The notes: generated by a model not told the origin, from the sequence alone. Numbered from the stretch's first letter, positions 27,585 to 37,161 are shown. The stretch: 64,000 nt of DNA from Palsa-504 sp963739615 (GCA_963739615.1 CAVUBD010000016.1:248001-312000), one strand, 5' to 3'. Program-made: numbers and translations.

Positions 27585-27766
27585 CTGGCACTGGGGAGCC
27601 TCACCCTGACGACCTTCTCGACAGCCTTTCCCCCGAGGCGCGTGCAGAAGTGGACCGGCCGGCGAGCGACAGGAGGGTGAGCGGCGTCATGGCGTGTCCG
27701 GCCAGGTCCTGCCGCCCCTATCTGCTGCGTCCCAGGTCCTGCGTCCGGCCTGCCATTTGCCGGTAG
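27581..27766 (+). CDS. short hypothetical frame coupled to the preceding ORF
   Basis: Starts with GTG overlapping the preceding stop. The first about 35 residues (EPHPDDLLDSLSPEARAEVDRPASDRRV) read like a genuine acidic protein start; the rest is Arg/Cys/Pro-rich and probably out of frame, so the gene seems truncated. Function unknown. Confidence 0.25.
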   Translation: MTGTGEPHPDDLLDSLSPEARAEVDRPASDRRVSGVMACPARSCRPYLLRPRSCVRPAICR

Positions 27767-27776
27767 CGTGGGGCGC

Positions 27777-28427
27777 ATGGCGATACCGCGGGATTCCGAC
27801 TGGTCGTGGCTGCGCGCTGCGGCGGAGGCACCCGAGATGACCCTTGAACTCTACGAGGCACTCCCCGAAGACCTCGCCAGGCAGATCGAGGTATCGGATG
27901 GGACGATCATCGTCTGCCACTCGCCCAGTGACAAGCACCTGGCAGTACAGCACGCCCTGCTCAACGCGCTCGCCGAGGCCGCCCGCAAGCACGACCAGCG
28001 CAAGGGAACCTGCCATCGGGTCCGCGCTGACATTGACGTCCTGCTCAGCGAGGTGCCGTTCCACTTCCGTCGCCCGGACCTGGCGCTCTTCCGGTGCCTC
28101 GACGACTCGCGCGGGGGACGGTGGAAAGGCAAGCCAACCGCCGCCGGCACGTTGATCGCCGTCGAGATCGTGTCGCCTGGCTCCGTCTCTGATGACCTGC
28201 TCGTCAAGCGGGTCCGCTACGCCCGGGCGGGCATCGGCCACTACTGGATCATCCGGCTCGCCCAGAACGACGGCCCCGCCGTGTCCGTCGAGATGCTTCG
28301 CCTGACGTCGGATGGCACCTACGCGATGGAGCAGGTCACCTTCCGGAAGAAAGACATCCTCGCCATCGACGCGATCGACCCGATCGAGGTCACCGTGACC
28401 TGGGATCAGCTGGACGAATGGCTTTAG
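27777..28427 (+). CDS. Uma2 family (DUF820) restriction-endonuclease-like protein
   Basis: The 216-residue protein has the Uma2 layout: MTLELYEALPEDLARQIEVSDGTIIVCHSPSDKHLAVQHALLNAL, DIDVLLSEVPFHFRRPDLALFRC, LIAVEIVSPGSVSDDLLVKRVRYARAGIGHYWII. The acidic and Lys residues in PDLALF, VEIVSP and VKRVRYARAGI correspond to the PD-(D/E)xK-like core. The biological role of the many Uma2 proteins in actinobacteria is not known. ATG 27777 is preferred (GGGG at 5 nt) to GTG 27768. Confidence 0.88.
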   Translation: MAIPRDSDWSWLRAAAEAPEMTLELYEALPEDLARQIEVSDGTIIVCHSPSDKHLAVQHALLNALAEAARKHDQRKGTCHRVRADIDVLLSEVPFHFRRPDLALFRCLDDSRGGRWKGKPTAAGTLIAVEIVSPGSVSDDLLVKRVRYARAGIGHYWIIRLAQNDGPAVSVEMLRLTSDGTYAMEQVTFRKKDILAIDAIDPIEVTVTWDQLDEWL

Positions 28428-29183
28428 CGGAACGGGCCTGCCCAGGGCGGCCGATACCGGCGAAGATGCCGTCCCTCCGCGCCAAGATCGTGGATTCGTT
28501 GCGACGCTGACCACCGTGCGGAGGCTATCAGGGCGACTCGCCGCATCCTGTTCACCGTCCCGATCATGGCCCGGGTCTACGACCAGGCCGCTGAGCGCTA
28601 AGCGGGTACGGGCGAGACTCCTCGTCTCTGCCCGGCGGCGCGATGAGCATAGGCGAGACGCTGTTGGACGTCGCCTGCGGGCGTACGCTGAGAATCTGGA
28701 CTGTGCCGTGCGCGCTGACGTCGGCGGGGCACCGCAAGTCCCAGGATCAACAGGCGGAGCAGTGGAGCGGCCAGCTTGGCTCGCCATGGCTCTTCCATGA
28801 AAGCCACGGAAGACGGCAATGGTGAAGACCAGGCTTGCTCACTGGATTCGTCAGCGGCGTGAGCGCCGTCTGGCTCGTCAGCAGACAAGGCAGACGCCGG
28901 AAGCACAAAAGGCGAGAGGTGCCGCGGAGGCGCAGCGGTACCATTCAACGGGCCACGGCCTGTGAAGTAATCGGTAGGGCGTGGCTGACAAGGCGGTAGA
29001 TTGCCTGCCTGTTATCCTCCGTGACGGATAGGTCCCGACTTGATGGCCGCCAGCGGGGCAGACCCGGTGGCTGTCCACGCGCAGGGCACGCGGTGCGGCC
29101 GCACTACAGATGCCGGTGTCGCGCGCGGCGTCGGCCACCGAACGGAGGCCTACCGGGTCATATTCCGCAGGTTCGCCTTCTAT
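28428..29183. other. 756-bp region without recognised genes, decayed coding DNA likely
   Basis: Several short open frames occur but none has a known product. One small frame at 28819-28965 has a plausible ribosome binding site and is listed separately. A short plus-strand end TVPIMARVYDQAAER before 28602 may be the tail of a lost gene. No tRNA, IS or strong hairpin was identified. Confidence 0.4.
28819..28965 (+). CDS. 48-residue basic hypothetical peptide
   Basis: ATG 28819 follows GGAAGA at about 6 nt. The product (MVKTRLAHWIRQRRERRLARQQ and on) is strongly basic at the N terminus, without Cys or membrane helix. There is no homology I can name, and chance cannot be excluded for a frame of this length. 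Confidence 0.25.
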   Translation: MVKTRLAHWIRQRRERRLARQQTRQTPEAQKARGAAEAQRYHSTGHGL

Positions 29184-29912
29184 CTAGGCTGGGCGGCGCG
29201 CACGGGCACCCATGTGCCGGAGCGGATCGAGGAAGAAGAATATCGACAGTGCTAGGTAGAAGACCACGGCGGTCAGCGGCAGGAAGACGCCGACAACGGT
29301 CGCGCTGGCCTGAAGCATCGTTGCTGACCGGCGTTCTTTCGCGAAGACCTGCAGTTCTTCCTCGGCCAGGTCGTCGGCCGCGACGTCCGGCGTGCGTCCG
29401 GCGTGCCGGAGCATGAAGTAGACCATGAGCGCGGCCAGGGTCAAGTTGAGGCCGAATACGACGACGGCGACGCGCTCTGTCGAGGTTGAGACGGTGGCCT
29501 CGTGGAAAGTGAGGTTCGACGCGAACAGGTGAGTCGCGGCGATCGCTGTGGTGAACGGAAGGAACGAGACAAATAGCAGGAGCATCAGGTTCAGGCGCAT
29601 CAGGTCGGGGTCGGCCGCCTTGATGAACCGGGTCAGGGTGCTATGCGCGATCCACACCCCGCCGATGAAGGTGAAGCTGACGAAGTAGCCCAGGTACCGG
29701 GGCCACTCGTGTTCGAGGCCCCTCAGCAGTGCCTCATGCCCGGTCGGCACGTGGAGTTCCAGGACGAGCAAGGTGATAGCGATCGCGAAGACGCCGTCGG
29801 AGAATGCCTCCAGACGGCTGGTGGGCAGAAGGTGGTCGTGATTTCCTGTGCGCTCAGCGGCCGCGGTGCTGGCGGTGATGCCGCCCAGTCTCCGCCGTAG
29901 TGACCAGCTCAT
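29184..29912 (-). CDS. TMEM175-like (DUF1211) potassium-channel family membrane protein
   Basis: The 242-residue protein contains the family signature RLEAFSDGVFAIAITLLVLELHVP near residue 35-58; the FSDGVFAIAITLL motif lines the pore helix in TMEM175 proteins. About six transmembrane helices follow (LGYFVSFTFIGGVWIAH, LMLLLFVSFLPFTTAIAA, VVVFGLNLTLAALMVYFML, TVVGVFLPLTAVVFYLAL). Bacterial members are potassium channels of about this size. ATG 29912 is chosen because AGGAG is 6 nt upstream; ATG 29915 is directly before it. Confidence 0.88.
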   Translation of the reverse strand: MSWSLRRRLGGITASTAAAERTGNHDHLLPTSRLEAFSDGVFAIAITLLVLELHVPTGHEALLRGLEHEWPRYLGYFVSFTFIGGVWIAHSTLTRFIKAADPDLMRLNLMLLLFVSFLPFTTAIAATHLFASNLTFHEATVSTSTERVAVVVFGLNLTLAALMVYFMLRHAGRTPDVAADDLAEEELQVFAKERRSATMLQASATVVGVFLPLTAVVFYLALSIFFFLDPLRHMGARARRPA

Positions 29913-30296
29913 CATGTTCTCCTGTTTCCAGCTACGGTGCGCTACGCAGGGCATTCTCGCCGATTCAGCAGGCCGTCATAGCTGGGCACGACCGGCGGCT
30001 GTCTTCGCCCTACCCTTCCGCGGCCTCGCCCGGGTACTGTGTCCAGCCGGTCCCCATCCGGGCGCGGCGCGCGCCAGGAATATGGCCATGATCGGTCAGC
30101 CAGGCTTCGCTGTGGTTGCCGGAAACTGGCGTGCCAATGAACACTCCGTCCAAGCACCTCCGGCCAGCATGAGCGCCGGGGGTTTGCCGACCCAGGCATA
30201 TTGCTGTGGGCCTGGCGGAACGGAGTTGTGGCCTCCGCATTGACCAGCGCCGTACGGTTACCTCAATGACCCCGAGGCGCCGGAAGGGGCAGCGTT
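29913..30296. other. divergent intergenic region
   Basis: About 380 bp between the TMEM175-like gene and the BrkB-like gene, which should contain both promoters. No conserved operator, repeat or RNA structure stood out. Short frames here have no supporting features. Confidence 0.4.
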
Positions 30297-31145
30297 ATGG
30301 TGCAGCCCCGTCGTCAGGAGCGTCAACCTGGCGCTCAGCCGGAGACACCGCGAGCGGCCCCGGCCCCATACAAGGTGCTGGCGTGGGCGCGCGGCCGGTT
30401 CAAAGGTTCGCTCGCGCAAAGCTTCCTCATACGGCTGAAAGCCCTGGATTTCGCCAGTCAGGCCATATTGTTCGGCGCGGGCCTGCTGGTCTCGCTGCTC
30501 CCGTTCGTCATCTTGCTCAGCGCATTCGCCAGCCACCGCGTCGATGGTGACATTTCCCTGCGCCTGGGCCTGGACCGCCGCGCGGCGGGCATCATGGACC
30601 ACCTGTTCACCTCCGCGCCCGCCACGCTGAACGCCGCGACCGCGACCAGCCTGGTCTTCCTCATCGCCGGGATGCTCGCGGTGGCGAGCTCCCTCCAGCA
30701 GATCTACGAGAAGGTCTTCCGCCAGGATCACCGGGGCATGCAAGCCGTGTACCGCCCGCTGACCTGGATCGTGGTGCTGGGTGTTGCCGTAGTGACGGAA
30801 AGCCTGGCCGAGCGGCCGGTAAGCGGTATCTCGGCCGGTGGCTGGCTGGGCCCGCTGGTCACGGTCGCGATCATGACGCCGTTCTTCTGGTGGACGATGC
30901 ACTTCCTGCTGGCGGGCCGGGTCCGGTGGCGCACGCTGCTGCCGTCGGCGATCATTACCGGGATTCTCTACGGCGGTCTCGGCGGATTCTCGAAGTTCTA
31001 CTTCTCGGACACGATCATCACTGACAGCAAGACATACGGAACCATCGGTGCCATCTTCGGCATCATGACCTGGTTTATCGCTATCGGGGCGGTGATCATC
31101 CTCGGAGCTGTGGCCGGTGCCGTCTGGGAAGACCGGAGGAACTAA
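30297..31145 (+). CDS. YihY/BrkB family inner membrane protein
   Basis: The 282-residue protein has a basic cytoplasmic head and six predicted transmembrane helices. Family landmarks are LDFASQAILFGAGLLVSLLPFVILLSAF near the first helix, the central helix with SSLQQIYEKVFRQDHRG, and the C-terminal YGTIGAIFGIMTWFIAIGAVIILGAVAGAVW. BrkB/YihY proteins have been linked to serum resistance and transport but their substrate is unclear. The ATG at 30297 is preceded by GGGGCAGCG. Confidence 0.85.
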   Translation: MVQPRRQERQPGAQPETPRAAPAPYKVLAWARGRFKGSLAQSFLIRLKALDFASQAILFGAGLLVSLLPFVILLSAFASHRVDGDISLRLGLDRRAAGIMDHLFTSAPATLNAATATSLVFLIAGMLAVASSLQQIYEKVFRQDHRGMQAVYRPLTWIVVLGVAVVTESLAERPVSGISAGGWLGPLVTVAIMTPFFWWTMHFLLAGRVRWRTLLPSAIITGILYGGLGGFSKFYFSDTIITDSKTYGTIGAIFGIMTWFIAIGAVIILGAVAGAVWEDRRN

Positions 31146-31234
31146 CGGATCTCGCTGCACACCCCAGCATCCGGCCCGTACGTAATCTTCGTTTGGCTGG
31201 CTGCCGTCCGGCTCGGCTGTGTCGCGCCCGGCGA

Positions 31235-33331
31235 TCATATGGCCCGGGCCCGGTCGGCGGCCTGGATGGTGGCGCGCATGCTGCTGAGCATGGCCTCGGT
31301 CGGCATGCCCGGGCCAGCCTGCACCGCCTGCCGGAACGCGGCGGCGTGGGCGCGGTGGCCCTTGTCCTGGCGGCCCTTCCACAGGGTACGGCCGTTCCCG
31401 AGGACAGACCGGAAGTCGTCGATGATCAGCTGGTGCGATCCGGCGAGCACCTCGATCCGTTCCTTGCCCGCCACCGGCGGGGCACTGCCGTAGGCGATCG
31501 ACGCGACCGAGCCGTCCGTGAACCGCAGCGCCACCGCCATGCCGTCATTGCCCTGGGCGGGGTCTCCGCCGAGGACGCCCGTCGCGTCCTGGATGTCAGC
31601 CCCGGCCAGCGCCTGGGCGAGATCGACGAAATGGCACACCTCGCCGAGCGAGCGGCCGCCCTGGCGCCGGTCGAGATACCAGTGGCCGTCCGGCACCTGG
31701 CCCGCGGCGATCCGGTAGATGACCAGCTTGGGCCCTTCGACCTCCGCCAGCACGCGCTGCGCTGCCCGGACGGCCGGCGACCAGCGCCGGTTGAAGCCGA
31801 GGGTGAGCTGGCGGCCCGATTCCCGCCAGGCCTTCTCCACCTCGTCGAGGCCGGCGCAGGTCAGCGCCAGCGGCTTTTCGCACCACACGTCCCGCCCGAC
31901 GGCCAGGGCCCGGCTGGCAAGTTCCTCGTGCACATCGTGAGGGGTGGCGATCACGACCACGCTGACCTCCGGGTCGCCGATCACCGCGCCGCCGCCGGCG
32001 ACCGCTTTCTCGAACCCGTGCCGCTCCGCGGCCCGCCGCGCGGACACGCCGCTCGCCGTGGTCACCGCCACGAAACGGTCGAAGCCCGCGTCCCGGAACG
32101 CGGGCAGCAGCGTCCCGGTGGAGAAGGCGCCGGCGCCGATCCAGCCGACGCCGGGCCCCGGACGGCCAGCCGGGCCAGGTCGCAGGCGCACCGGCTGGTC
32201 CGGGACTGCCACGGCCGGATAGGTGAGGCGGATCGCCAGGCAGGGCTCGGTCCGCTCCTCCAGGAGCCGGAAGGCCGCGTCCGCGTCACCGATGCCGAAA
32301 GACTGGGTGACCAGGTCGGACACCCGGAGCCGGCCGGCCGCCAGCAGGTCGAGCACCGCCTCCTGGTTCCGGCCCTCGGTCCAGCGGACCTGCCCGGCCG
32401 GGTAGTCGACCCCCCAGGCCTCATAAGACGGCTCATACCGGCCCGGGCCGTAGGAACGGGCGAACAGCAGCGAGATCTCCCGCTCGTAGTAGGGGGTACG
32501 GCGCGGCGGCATGCCCACGTCGCCCACCATCACCACGGCCGCCCGGTCCCGGCACAGCGCGGGCGCTCTCGACATCGGCTCAGCCGACTGGCCGGCCGCG
32601 CACACCAGCACGGCGTCCGCGCCCCGGCCGCGGGACCAGGACAGGACATGACCGGTGGTCGCGTCACCGGACTCGTCCAGGGCCAGGACGCCGGCGCCGG
32701 CCGCGGTTTCCCTGGCGAACCCGTCCGGATCGATCCCGGCCACGTCGCAGCCGCAGGCCATCGCCAGCCGGGCCGCGAGCTGGCCGATGAGCCCGAGGCC
32801 GAGCACGACGACCTTGGCGCCCGGGCCGGCTCCGGACAGCCGCAGCGCGTGCAGCGGTATGGACGCCAGGGTGGCGAACGCCGCGTCGTCCGGCGGCACC
32901 TGGCCGGGCACCACCGCGCACAGCAGGCCCGGCACGGCCTGGAACTCGGCGTGGCTGGCGTGGCCCGCCCCGCCCGTCGCCACCAGCTGGCCCACCGCGA
33001 TCCCGCCGACAGCGGCACCGACCCCGGCGACCAGCCCGGCCGCGGAATAGCCCAGCGGCAGGTCGGCGGCCAGCCTGCCGCGGACCGCGCGGGCCGCGGC
33101 CGGGATACCCTCGGCCTGGGCCTTGCGCACGACCTGCCGGACCAGGTCCGGCCGGGCCCGCGCCTTGGCGAGCAGGCTGGACCTGGCGAGCGCGGTGACC
33201 GCCCGTTCGGTGCCCGGGGAGATCACCGAGGCGACCGTCTGCACCAGCACCTCGGTCGGGCTGATGACGGGGCGGGGCACGTCGAGCACCTCGACCGGGC
33301 CGCCGCTGACCGGCTGCACGACTTGTTTCAC
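31235..33331 (-). CDS. fused zinc-type dehydrogenase / Gfo-Idh-MocA oxidoreductase
   Basis: The 698-residue protein has an N-terminal medium-chain dehydrogenase half (EVLVQTVASVISPGTER, LPLGYSAAGLVAGVG, AKVVVLGLGLIGQLAARLAMACGCDVAGID) and a C-terminal Gfo/Idh/MocA half (VGWIGAGAFSTGTLLPAFRDAGFDRFVAVT, DVWCEKPLALT with the catalytic EKP, and GEVCHFVDLAQAL). Such two-domain enzymes occur beside heparinase-like genes in polysaccharide loci, where they probably oxidise or epimerise a sugar nucleotide. GTG 33331 is chosen because it overlaps the heparinase stop as GTGA; the longer frame to 33985 is antisense-like noise over that gene. Confidence 0.9.
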   Translation of the reverse strand: MKQVVQPVSGGPVEVLDVPRPVISPTEVLVQTVASVISPGTERAVTALARSSLLAKARARPDLVRQVVRKAQAEGIPAAARAVRGRLAADLPLGYSAAGLVAGVGAAVGGIAVGQLVATGGAGHASHAEFQAVPGLLCAVVPGQVPPDDAAFATLASIPLHALRLSGAGPGAKVVVLGLGLIGQLAARLAMACGCDVAGIDPDGFARETAAGAGVLALDESGDATTGHVLSWSRGRGADAVLVCAAGQSAEPMSRAPALCRDRAAVVMVGDVGMPPRRTPYYEREISLLFARSYGPGRYEPSYEAWGVDYPAGQVRWTEGRNQEAVLDLLAAGRLRVSDLVTQSFGIGDADAAFRLLEERTEPCLAIRLTYPAVAVPDQPVRLRPGPAGRPGPGVGWIGAGAFSTGTLLPAFRDAGFDRFVAVTTASGVSARRAAERHGFEKAVAGGGAVIGDPEVSVVVIATPHDVHEELASRALAVGRDVWCEKPLALTCAGLDEVEKAWRESGRQLTLGFNRRWSPAVRAAQRVLAEVEGPKLVIYRIAAGQVPDGHWYLDRRQGGRSLGEVCHFVDLAQALAGADIQDATGVLGGDPAQGNDGMAVALRFTDGSVASIAYGSAPPVAGKERIEVLAGSHQLIIDDFRSVLGNGRTLWKGRQDKGHRAHAAAFRQAVQAGPGMPTEAMLSSMRATIQAADRARAI

Positions 33332-35037
33332 GTGGCTCCCTCTTCGCGCGCGCGGTCGCGGGTACGGCTCCAGACGGTGGTGACCCGGGCGGGCAGCGCC
33401 GTGTCCATCCGGCAGGTCAGCACGGGCGCGTCGGCGGTGCTCGCGAATCCCGCCGCAACTGACCTGGTCACGGCCGCGAGCAGGGCCGGACCGTTCGGTA
33501 TGAAAATGCAGGAGAACGTGCCGGCCGGGCTGGTGACCAGCGCCGTATCGCCGGCGATCCGGACCGCCGTGCCGGGCGCCAGCTGCCAGCGGATGACGAT
33601 CTCGTGCCGTCCCCGGCCCGTGACCAGGTCTTCGACGCGCAGCCCGTCGCTGGTCAGCGACCAGCGACGGCGATGGCGGGGGCGCCCGGCCAGCCACCGG
33701 TATCCGTCGTGGACCGCCTCGAAGCTGACCCGGGAGGAGCAGGCCTCGGCGGCCAGGCCGCTGACCCGGGCTCGCCGGCCGGCCCGGAACACGCCCCAGA
33801 CCTCGGTCGAGTCCGCTCCGTCCACTTGCACGGTGCTGTGGGCAGCGGTGGACCGCTCGTAGCGGCGCACCGGCCCGGGCTCGTAGGTCGACGTGCCGGT
33901 GTCGGTCAGCAGCGGGACCTGGTCCACGTGCACCAGGCAGCCGAACGTGTCGGCCTGCGCGTGGGCGGGCAGCGACGGCGGGCACGGCGGGCCGACGTCG
34001 GCGAGCAGGTGCCAGCCGCCGGCCACGGCCCGCACCAGCCCGGTCTGCGGGAGCACGAGCAGCGGGCCATCGGGGGGCGGCCCGGGTCGCAGCGCGGTGA
34101 GGAGGTCGCGGTCCACCGGATAGCCGTCGTTGAGCAGCGGCACCTGGCCGTCGGGGGTGAGCACCGCGCCCAGCCAGTGCCGCATCCGGGCCACCGCCGC
34201 GGTGAGCTCGCCGGGCGGCGTCCGGCCCGCGGCCCGCAGCAGGTCCGTCACGTCGAGGAGATCGGCCAGCACCTGGCAGTGATAGGCGGGCGAGCGCTCG
34301 TAGTGACCGCCGTCAGCCAGGACCTGCGTGGCCGGCTCGCGTCTCAGCCGCCGCATCGCCCACCGCAGCAGCCGCTCGTCGGCGAAGAAGACGGCCAGGC
34401 CGGCGAGCGCCTTGAGTCCCTTGACCAGGTGGTTGCCGCCGACGTCGTATTCCAGGTGCCGGCGCATGAATCCCGTGTGAGCCGCGAGCCCGGCGATGAA
34501 ATGCGGTTCGATATCGCTGCCGGCCGCCAGGTCGTGGTGCAGGCCGCACCAGGACCAGGCGCGCAGCGCGACGGGATACGGGTGCCAGGCATCGCCCCGG
34601 CCGAACCCGGCCGGCGTCTGCCAGGACCGCCACAGCCGGGCGAACAGGGCCCGGGCGGCCAGCCGGTCCGGGTCCGCGGCCAGCCCCCAGGCCCAATCCC
34701 AGTAATGCAGGTGAAAGCGCCATAGCCGCGGCGCGTCGAATTGCCGCCAGTCGGGGATCTCGCCGAGTTCCCTGACGAGCCCCAGCAGCCCGATCTTGCC
34801 TGCCCGCAGTTCGGGCAGGGCCGGCCAGCGGCCAGCGAGCCGCGCGTCCACCGGGCGGAACGCATCCGGCCAGCCGGCAGCAGCCGACGGGTCCGGGCCG
34901 GAAAGGATCCGCCGGCCCGCGTCCGGGAACCTGCGCAGGCCAGCCTGCTGGGTCCGCAGCCGTGCCCGGTGGGCCGCCTGACCGGGCCGCAGGTGGACCA
35001 CGGTGCGACCGAGCTGAGCGAGATCCGCGCCGGTCAT
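33328..35037 (-). CDS. heparinase II/III family protein (alginate lyase-like)
   Basis: The 569-residue protein has an N-terminal alpha-toroid domain (LWRFHLHYWDWAWGLA, HPYPVALRAWSWCGLHHDL, EYDVGGNHLVKGLKALAGLAVFF, DGGHYERSPAYHCQVLADLLD) and a C-terminal beta-sheet domain (TFGCLVHVDQVPLLTDTGTSTYEPGPVRRYERSTAAHSTVQVDG). The NH, GGHYERSPAYH and AHST segments include the Asn, Tyr and His used by the lyase family. No signal peptide is visible, so it may act on lipid-linked intermediates in the cytoplasm. The start at 35037 follows GGGAGA. Confidence 0.87.
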   Translation of the reverse strand: MTGADLAQLGRTVVHLRPGQAAHRARLRTQQAGLRRFPDAGRRILSGPDPSAAAGWPDAFRPVDARLAGRWPALPELRAGKIGLLGLVRELGEIPDWRQFDAPRLWRFHLHYWDWAWGLAADPDRLAARALFARLWRSWQTPAGFGRGDAWHPYPVALRAWSWCGLHHDLAAGSDIEPHFIAGLAAHTGFMRRHLEYDVGGNHLVKGLKALAGLAVFFADERLLRWAMRRLRREPATQVLADGGHYERSPAYHCQVLADLLDVTDLLRAAGRTPPGELTAAVARMRHWLGAVLTPDGQVPLLNDGYPVDRDLLTALRPGPPPDGPLLVLPQTGLVRAVAGGWHLLADVGPPCPPSLPAHAQADTFGCLVHVDQVPLLTDTGTSTYEPGPVRRYERSTAAHSTVQVDGADSTEVWGVFRAGRRARVSGLAAEACSSRVSFEAVHDGYRWLAGRPRHRRRWSLTSDGLRVEDLVTGRGRHEIVIRWQLAPGTAVRIAGDTALVTSPAGTFSCIFIPNGPALLAAVTRSVAAGFASTADAPVLTCRMDTALPARVTTVWSRTRDRAREEGAT

Positions 35038-35056
35038 GCTGTGTCTCCCGGTCCCC

Positions 35057-35935
35057 TCATGAGGCGAGTCCCAGCAGGCGGGCCTCGTCGGCGATGCCGT
35101 CGGCAAACGTCCGCGGGGCGTAACCGAGATCGCGGATCGCGTCATCGATCGCGAACGCCTTGTCCTCGCCCAGCCGCTGCAGCTGCTCCGCCCGGATCCG
35201 GGGATGGCGGCTCAGCGACTCGTAGCCGCGGGCCAGTGCCACCAGCGGCGCGATCGGGACCGGCACCAGCCGGGTCCTGCTGCCGACCGCGCGGGCGCAC
35301 AGGCGCAGCAGTTCCGCGAACGGGAACGGCTCGGGCCCGGCCACGTTGTACAGCGAGCCGAACGCCGCGGGCTGTTCCACCGACGCGAGCACGGCACCGG
35401 CGACGTCGGCGACGTGAACCGGCTGGTGCAGGCAGGTGCCGGTGCCCGGCACCGGCAGCACTGCTGCCCGGCTCAGCAGCCGCAGCAGCCGCGACAGGTT
35501 GCGGTCACCGGCGGCACCGTAGATCATCGTCGGCCGCAGGATCGTCCAGTCCAGTCCGCAGCCGCGGATCTGCTGTTCCGCGGCCAGCCGGAGCTGCTTG
35601 GCCGGCGGGTGCAGGGTGGTGGTCACCGCGGTGGTGGAGACGAAGACGGCCCGCGGGATGCCCGCCTCCTCGGCGGCGGCGACGATGCGCGGGCCGTGGC
35701 CGTAGCCCAGCGACGCGAGGCAGACCAGGGCCTCACCGCGGGCCGCGGCGAACGCCTCGTCGAGCCGGCGGGCATCGTCGAGGTCACCGGCGAGCGGCTG
35801 CGCGCCATGGGCCGCCACCGTGCCGGCGGCCCCCGGGGTGCGGGCCAGCGCCAGGACCTGGTGCCCGTGGCGGGCGGCTGCGCGGAGCACGTAGCCGCCG
35901 AGAAAGCCGCTGCCGCCGACGACCAGGAGCCTCAT
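35057..35935 (-). CDS. NAD(P)-dependent sugar epimerase/dehydratase (SDR family)
   Basis: The 292-residue extended/atypical SDR protein has the Rossmann motif VVGGSGFLGGYVLRAA at residues 5-20, an STTAVTTTLHPPAKQLRLAAEQQI segment, ILRPTMIYG, and a substrate domain at the end. It probably modifies a nucleotide sugar used in the polysaccharide. ATG 35935 overlaps the stop of the glycosyltransferase gene (ATGA). Confidence 0.88.
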   Translation of the reverse strand: MRLLVVGGSGFLGGYVLRAAARHGHQVLALARTPGAAGTVAAHGAQPLAGDLDDARRLDEAFAAARGEALVCLASLGYGHGPRIVAAAEEAGIPRAVFVSTTAVTTTLHPPAKQLRLAAEQQIRGCGLDWTILRPTMIYGAAGDRNLSRLLRLLSRAAVLPVPGTGTCLHQPVHVADVAGAVLASVEQPAAFGSLYNVAGPEPFPFAELLRLCARAVGSRTRLVPVPIAPLVALARGYESLSRHPRIRAEQLQRLGEDKAFAIDDAIRDLGYAPRTFADGIADEARLLGLAS

Positions 35936-37161
35936 GGCCGCCCGCCGGGTGAGTCGAGGAGCTTGCGGTACAGCCGGGCCAGCGTGCCGCGGTCGAAGTA
36001 CTTCTCCACGTAGCAGCGCCCCTGCCGCCCCATCGCCTGCCGCAGCTCCGGGTCGGCGGCCAGCGCCCCGATCGCGGCCGCCAGGGCCCCGCTGTCCCCC
36101 GGCGGTACGACCACGGCGCCCGCCTCCCGCAGGATCTGCGCGGCCTCACCGGCCAGCGCGCCCACCACGGGCTGGCCGGCCGCGAGGTACTCGAACATCT
36201 TCGACGGGATGAACGCCGAGAACAGCGGCACGTCGCGCAGCGAGACCAGGCAGATGTCAGCGGCGGCCAGCAGCGCCGGGACCTGCTCGTGCGGTACGCC
36301 GGGCAGCAGCGTGACGTCGTGCAGTCCGAGGTCGGCGACCCGGCGGCGCAGCTTCTGCTTGTCCGCGCCCTCGCCGACGAAAGCGAACCGGATCGCCGCG
36401 CCGCTGAGCTTGGCGGCGGCGTCGGCCACCGAGGTGAGCCCCTGCGAGATGCCGTGCGTCCCGGCGTAGAGCACCAGGCAGTCACCGGCTCCGGCCCCGA
36501 GCCGGGCGCGCACCTGCGCGTCGGGCACGGCGCCCGGATCGAACTCGCCCGGGCAGACGCCGTTGCGGATGGTGTGCACCTTGGCGGCCGGGACGCCGCG
36601 CTCGATCAGGTTGGCGCGGAACCCGTCACTCACCACGATCACGGTGTCGGCCGCCGCGTAGGCGGCGAGCTCCAGCCGTTCCAGCAAGCGGATCACCGGT
36701 CGGCTGGTCAGCACGCCGAGTTCGGTGAAGATGGCCGGCCACAAGTCGCGGACTTCCACCACCAGCCGCGCACGCTTGAGCCGGGCCAGCAGCCACCCCG
36801 CGCCGATGGCGAAGAAGGTGGGCGAGGAGACGACGACGACGTCCGCGGGCCCGCTGGCGCGCCCGCCGAGCAGCACGCTGGTGATCATGAAGCTCAGATG
36901 GCCGATCGTCTTGCGGGCGATTCCCTCGTTCGGGGTCGCATACAGCCAGGTGCGCAGCACCCGGTAGCCGTCGCGACGCTCACGGCGCCGGATCGCGCCG
37001 CGGTACTGCGGCGGTATCACCCCGGTCGGGTGGTTCGGCATGCCGGTGAGAACCGTGACGTCGTCTCCGCCCGCGGCCCAGGCGGCCGCCAGGGCGGACA
37101 GGCGGGCCTGCGGGGCCCCGGTCTCGGGCGGGAAATAATGGGTGACGAGGATAATCCGCAT
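35932..37161 (-). CDS. GT4-family glycosyltransferase (WbuB-like)
   Basis: The 409-residue protein begins MRIILVTHYFPPETGAPQARLSALAAAWAAGGDDVTVLTGMPNHPTG, the typical start of WbuB-like GT4 enzymes, with VEVRDLWPAIFTELG in the N-domain and the C-domain donor site FAFVGEGADKQKLRRRV, FSAFIPSKMFEYLAAGQPVVGA. It adds a sugar to a lipid-linked intermediate at the cytoplasmic face. The longer frame to 37668 overlaps the upstream WecA-like gene and is not used. It ends in a 4-bp overlap with the epimerase gene. Confidence 0.92.
   Translation of the reverse strand: MRIILVTHYFPPETGAPQARLSALAAAWAAGGDDVTVLTGMPNHPTGVIPPQYRGAIRRRERRDGYRVLRTWLYATPNEGIARKTIGHLSFMITSVLLGGRASGPADVVVVSSPTFFAIGAGWLLARLKRARLVVEVRDLWPAIFTELGVLTSRPVIRLLERLELAAYAAADTVIVVSDGFRANLIERGVPAAKVHTIRNGVCPGEFDPGAVPDAQVRARLGAGAGDCLVLYAGTHGISQGLTSVADAAAKLSGAAIRFAFVGEGADKQKLRRRVADLGLHDVTLLPGVPHEQVPALLAAADICLVSLRDVPLFSAFIPSKMFEYLAAGQPVVGALAGEAAQILREAGAVVVPPGDSGALAAAIGALAADPELRQAMGRQGRCYVEKYFDRGTLARLYRKLLDSPGGRP

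Noticed and set aside
31193..33862. 889-codon plus-strand frame
   Set aside because: Antisense to the fused dehydrogenase gene; the composition is that of a shadow frame and no motif is present.
33332..33985. N-terminal extension of the fused dehydrogenase
   Set aside because: It reads the heparinase gene out of frame; the GTGA overlap at 33328-33331 gives a better start.
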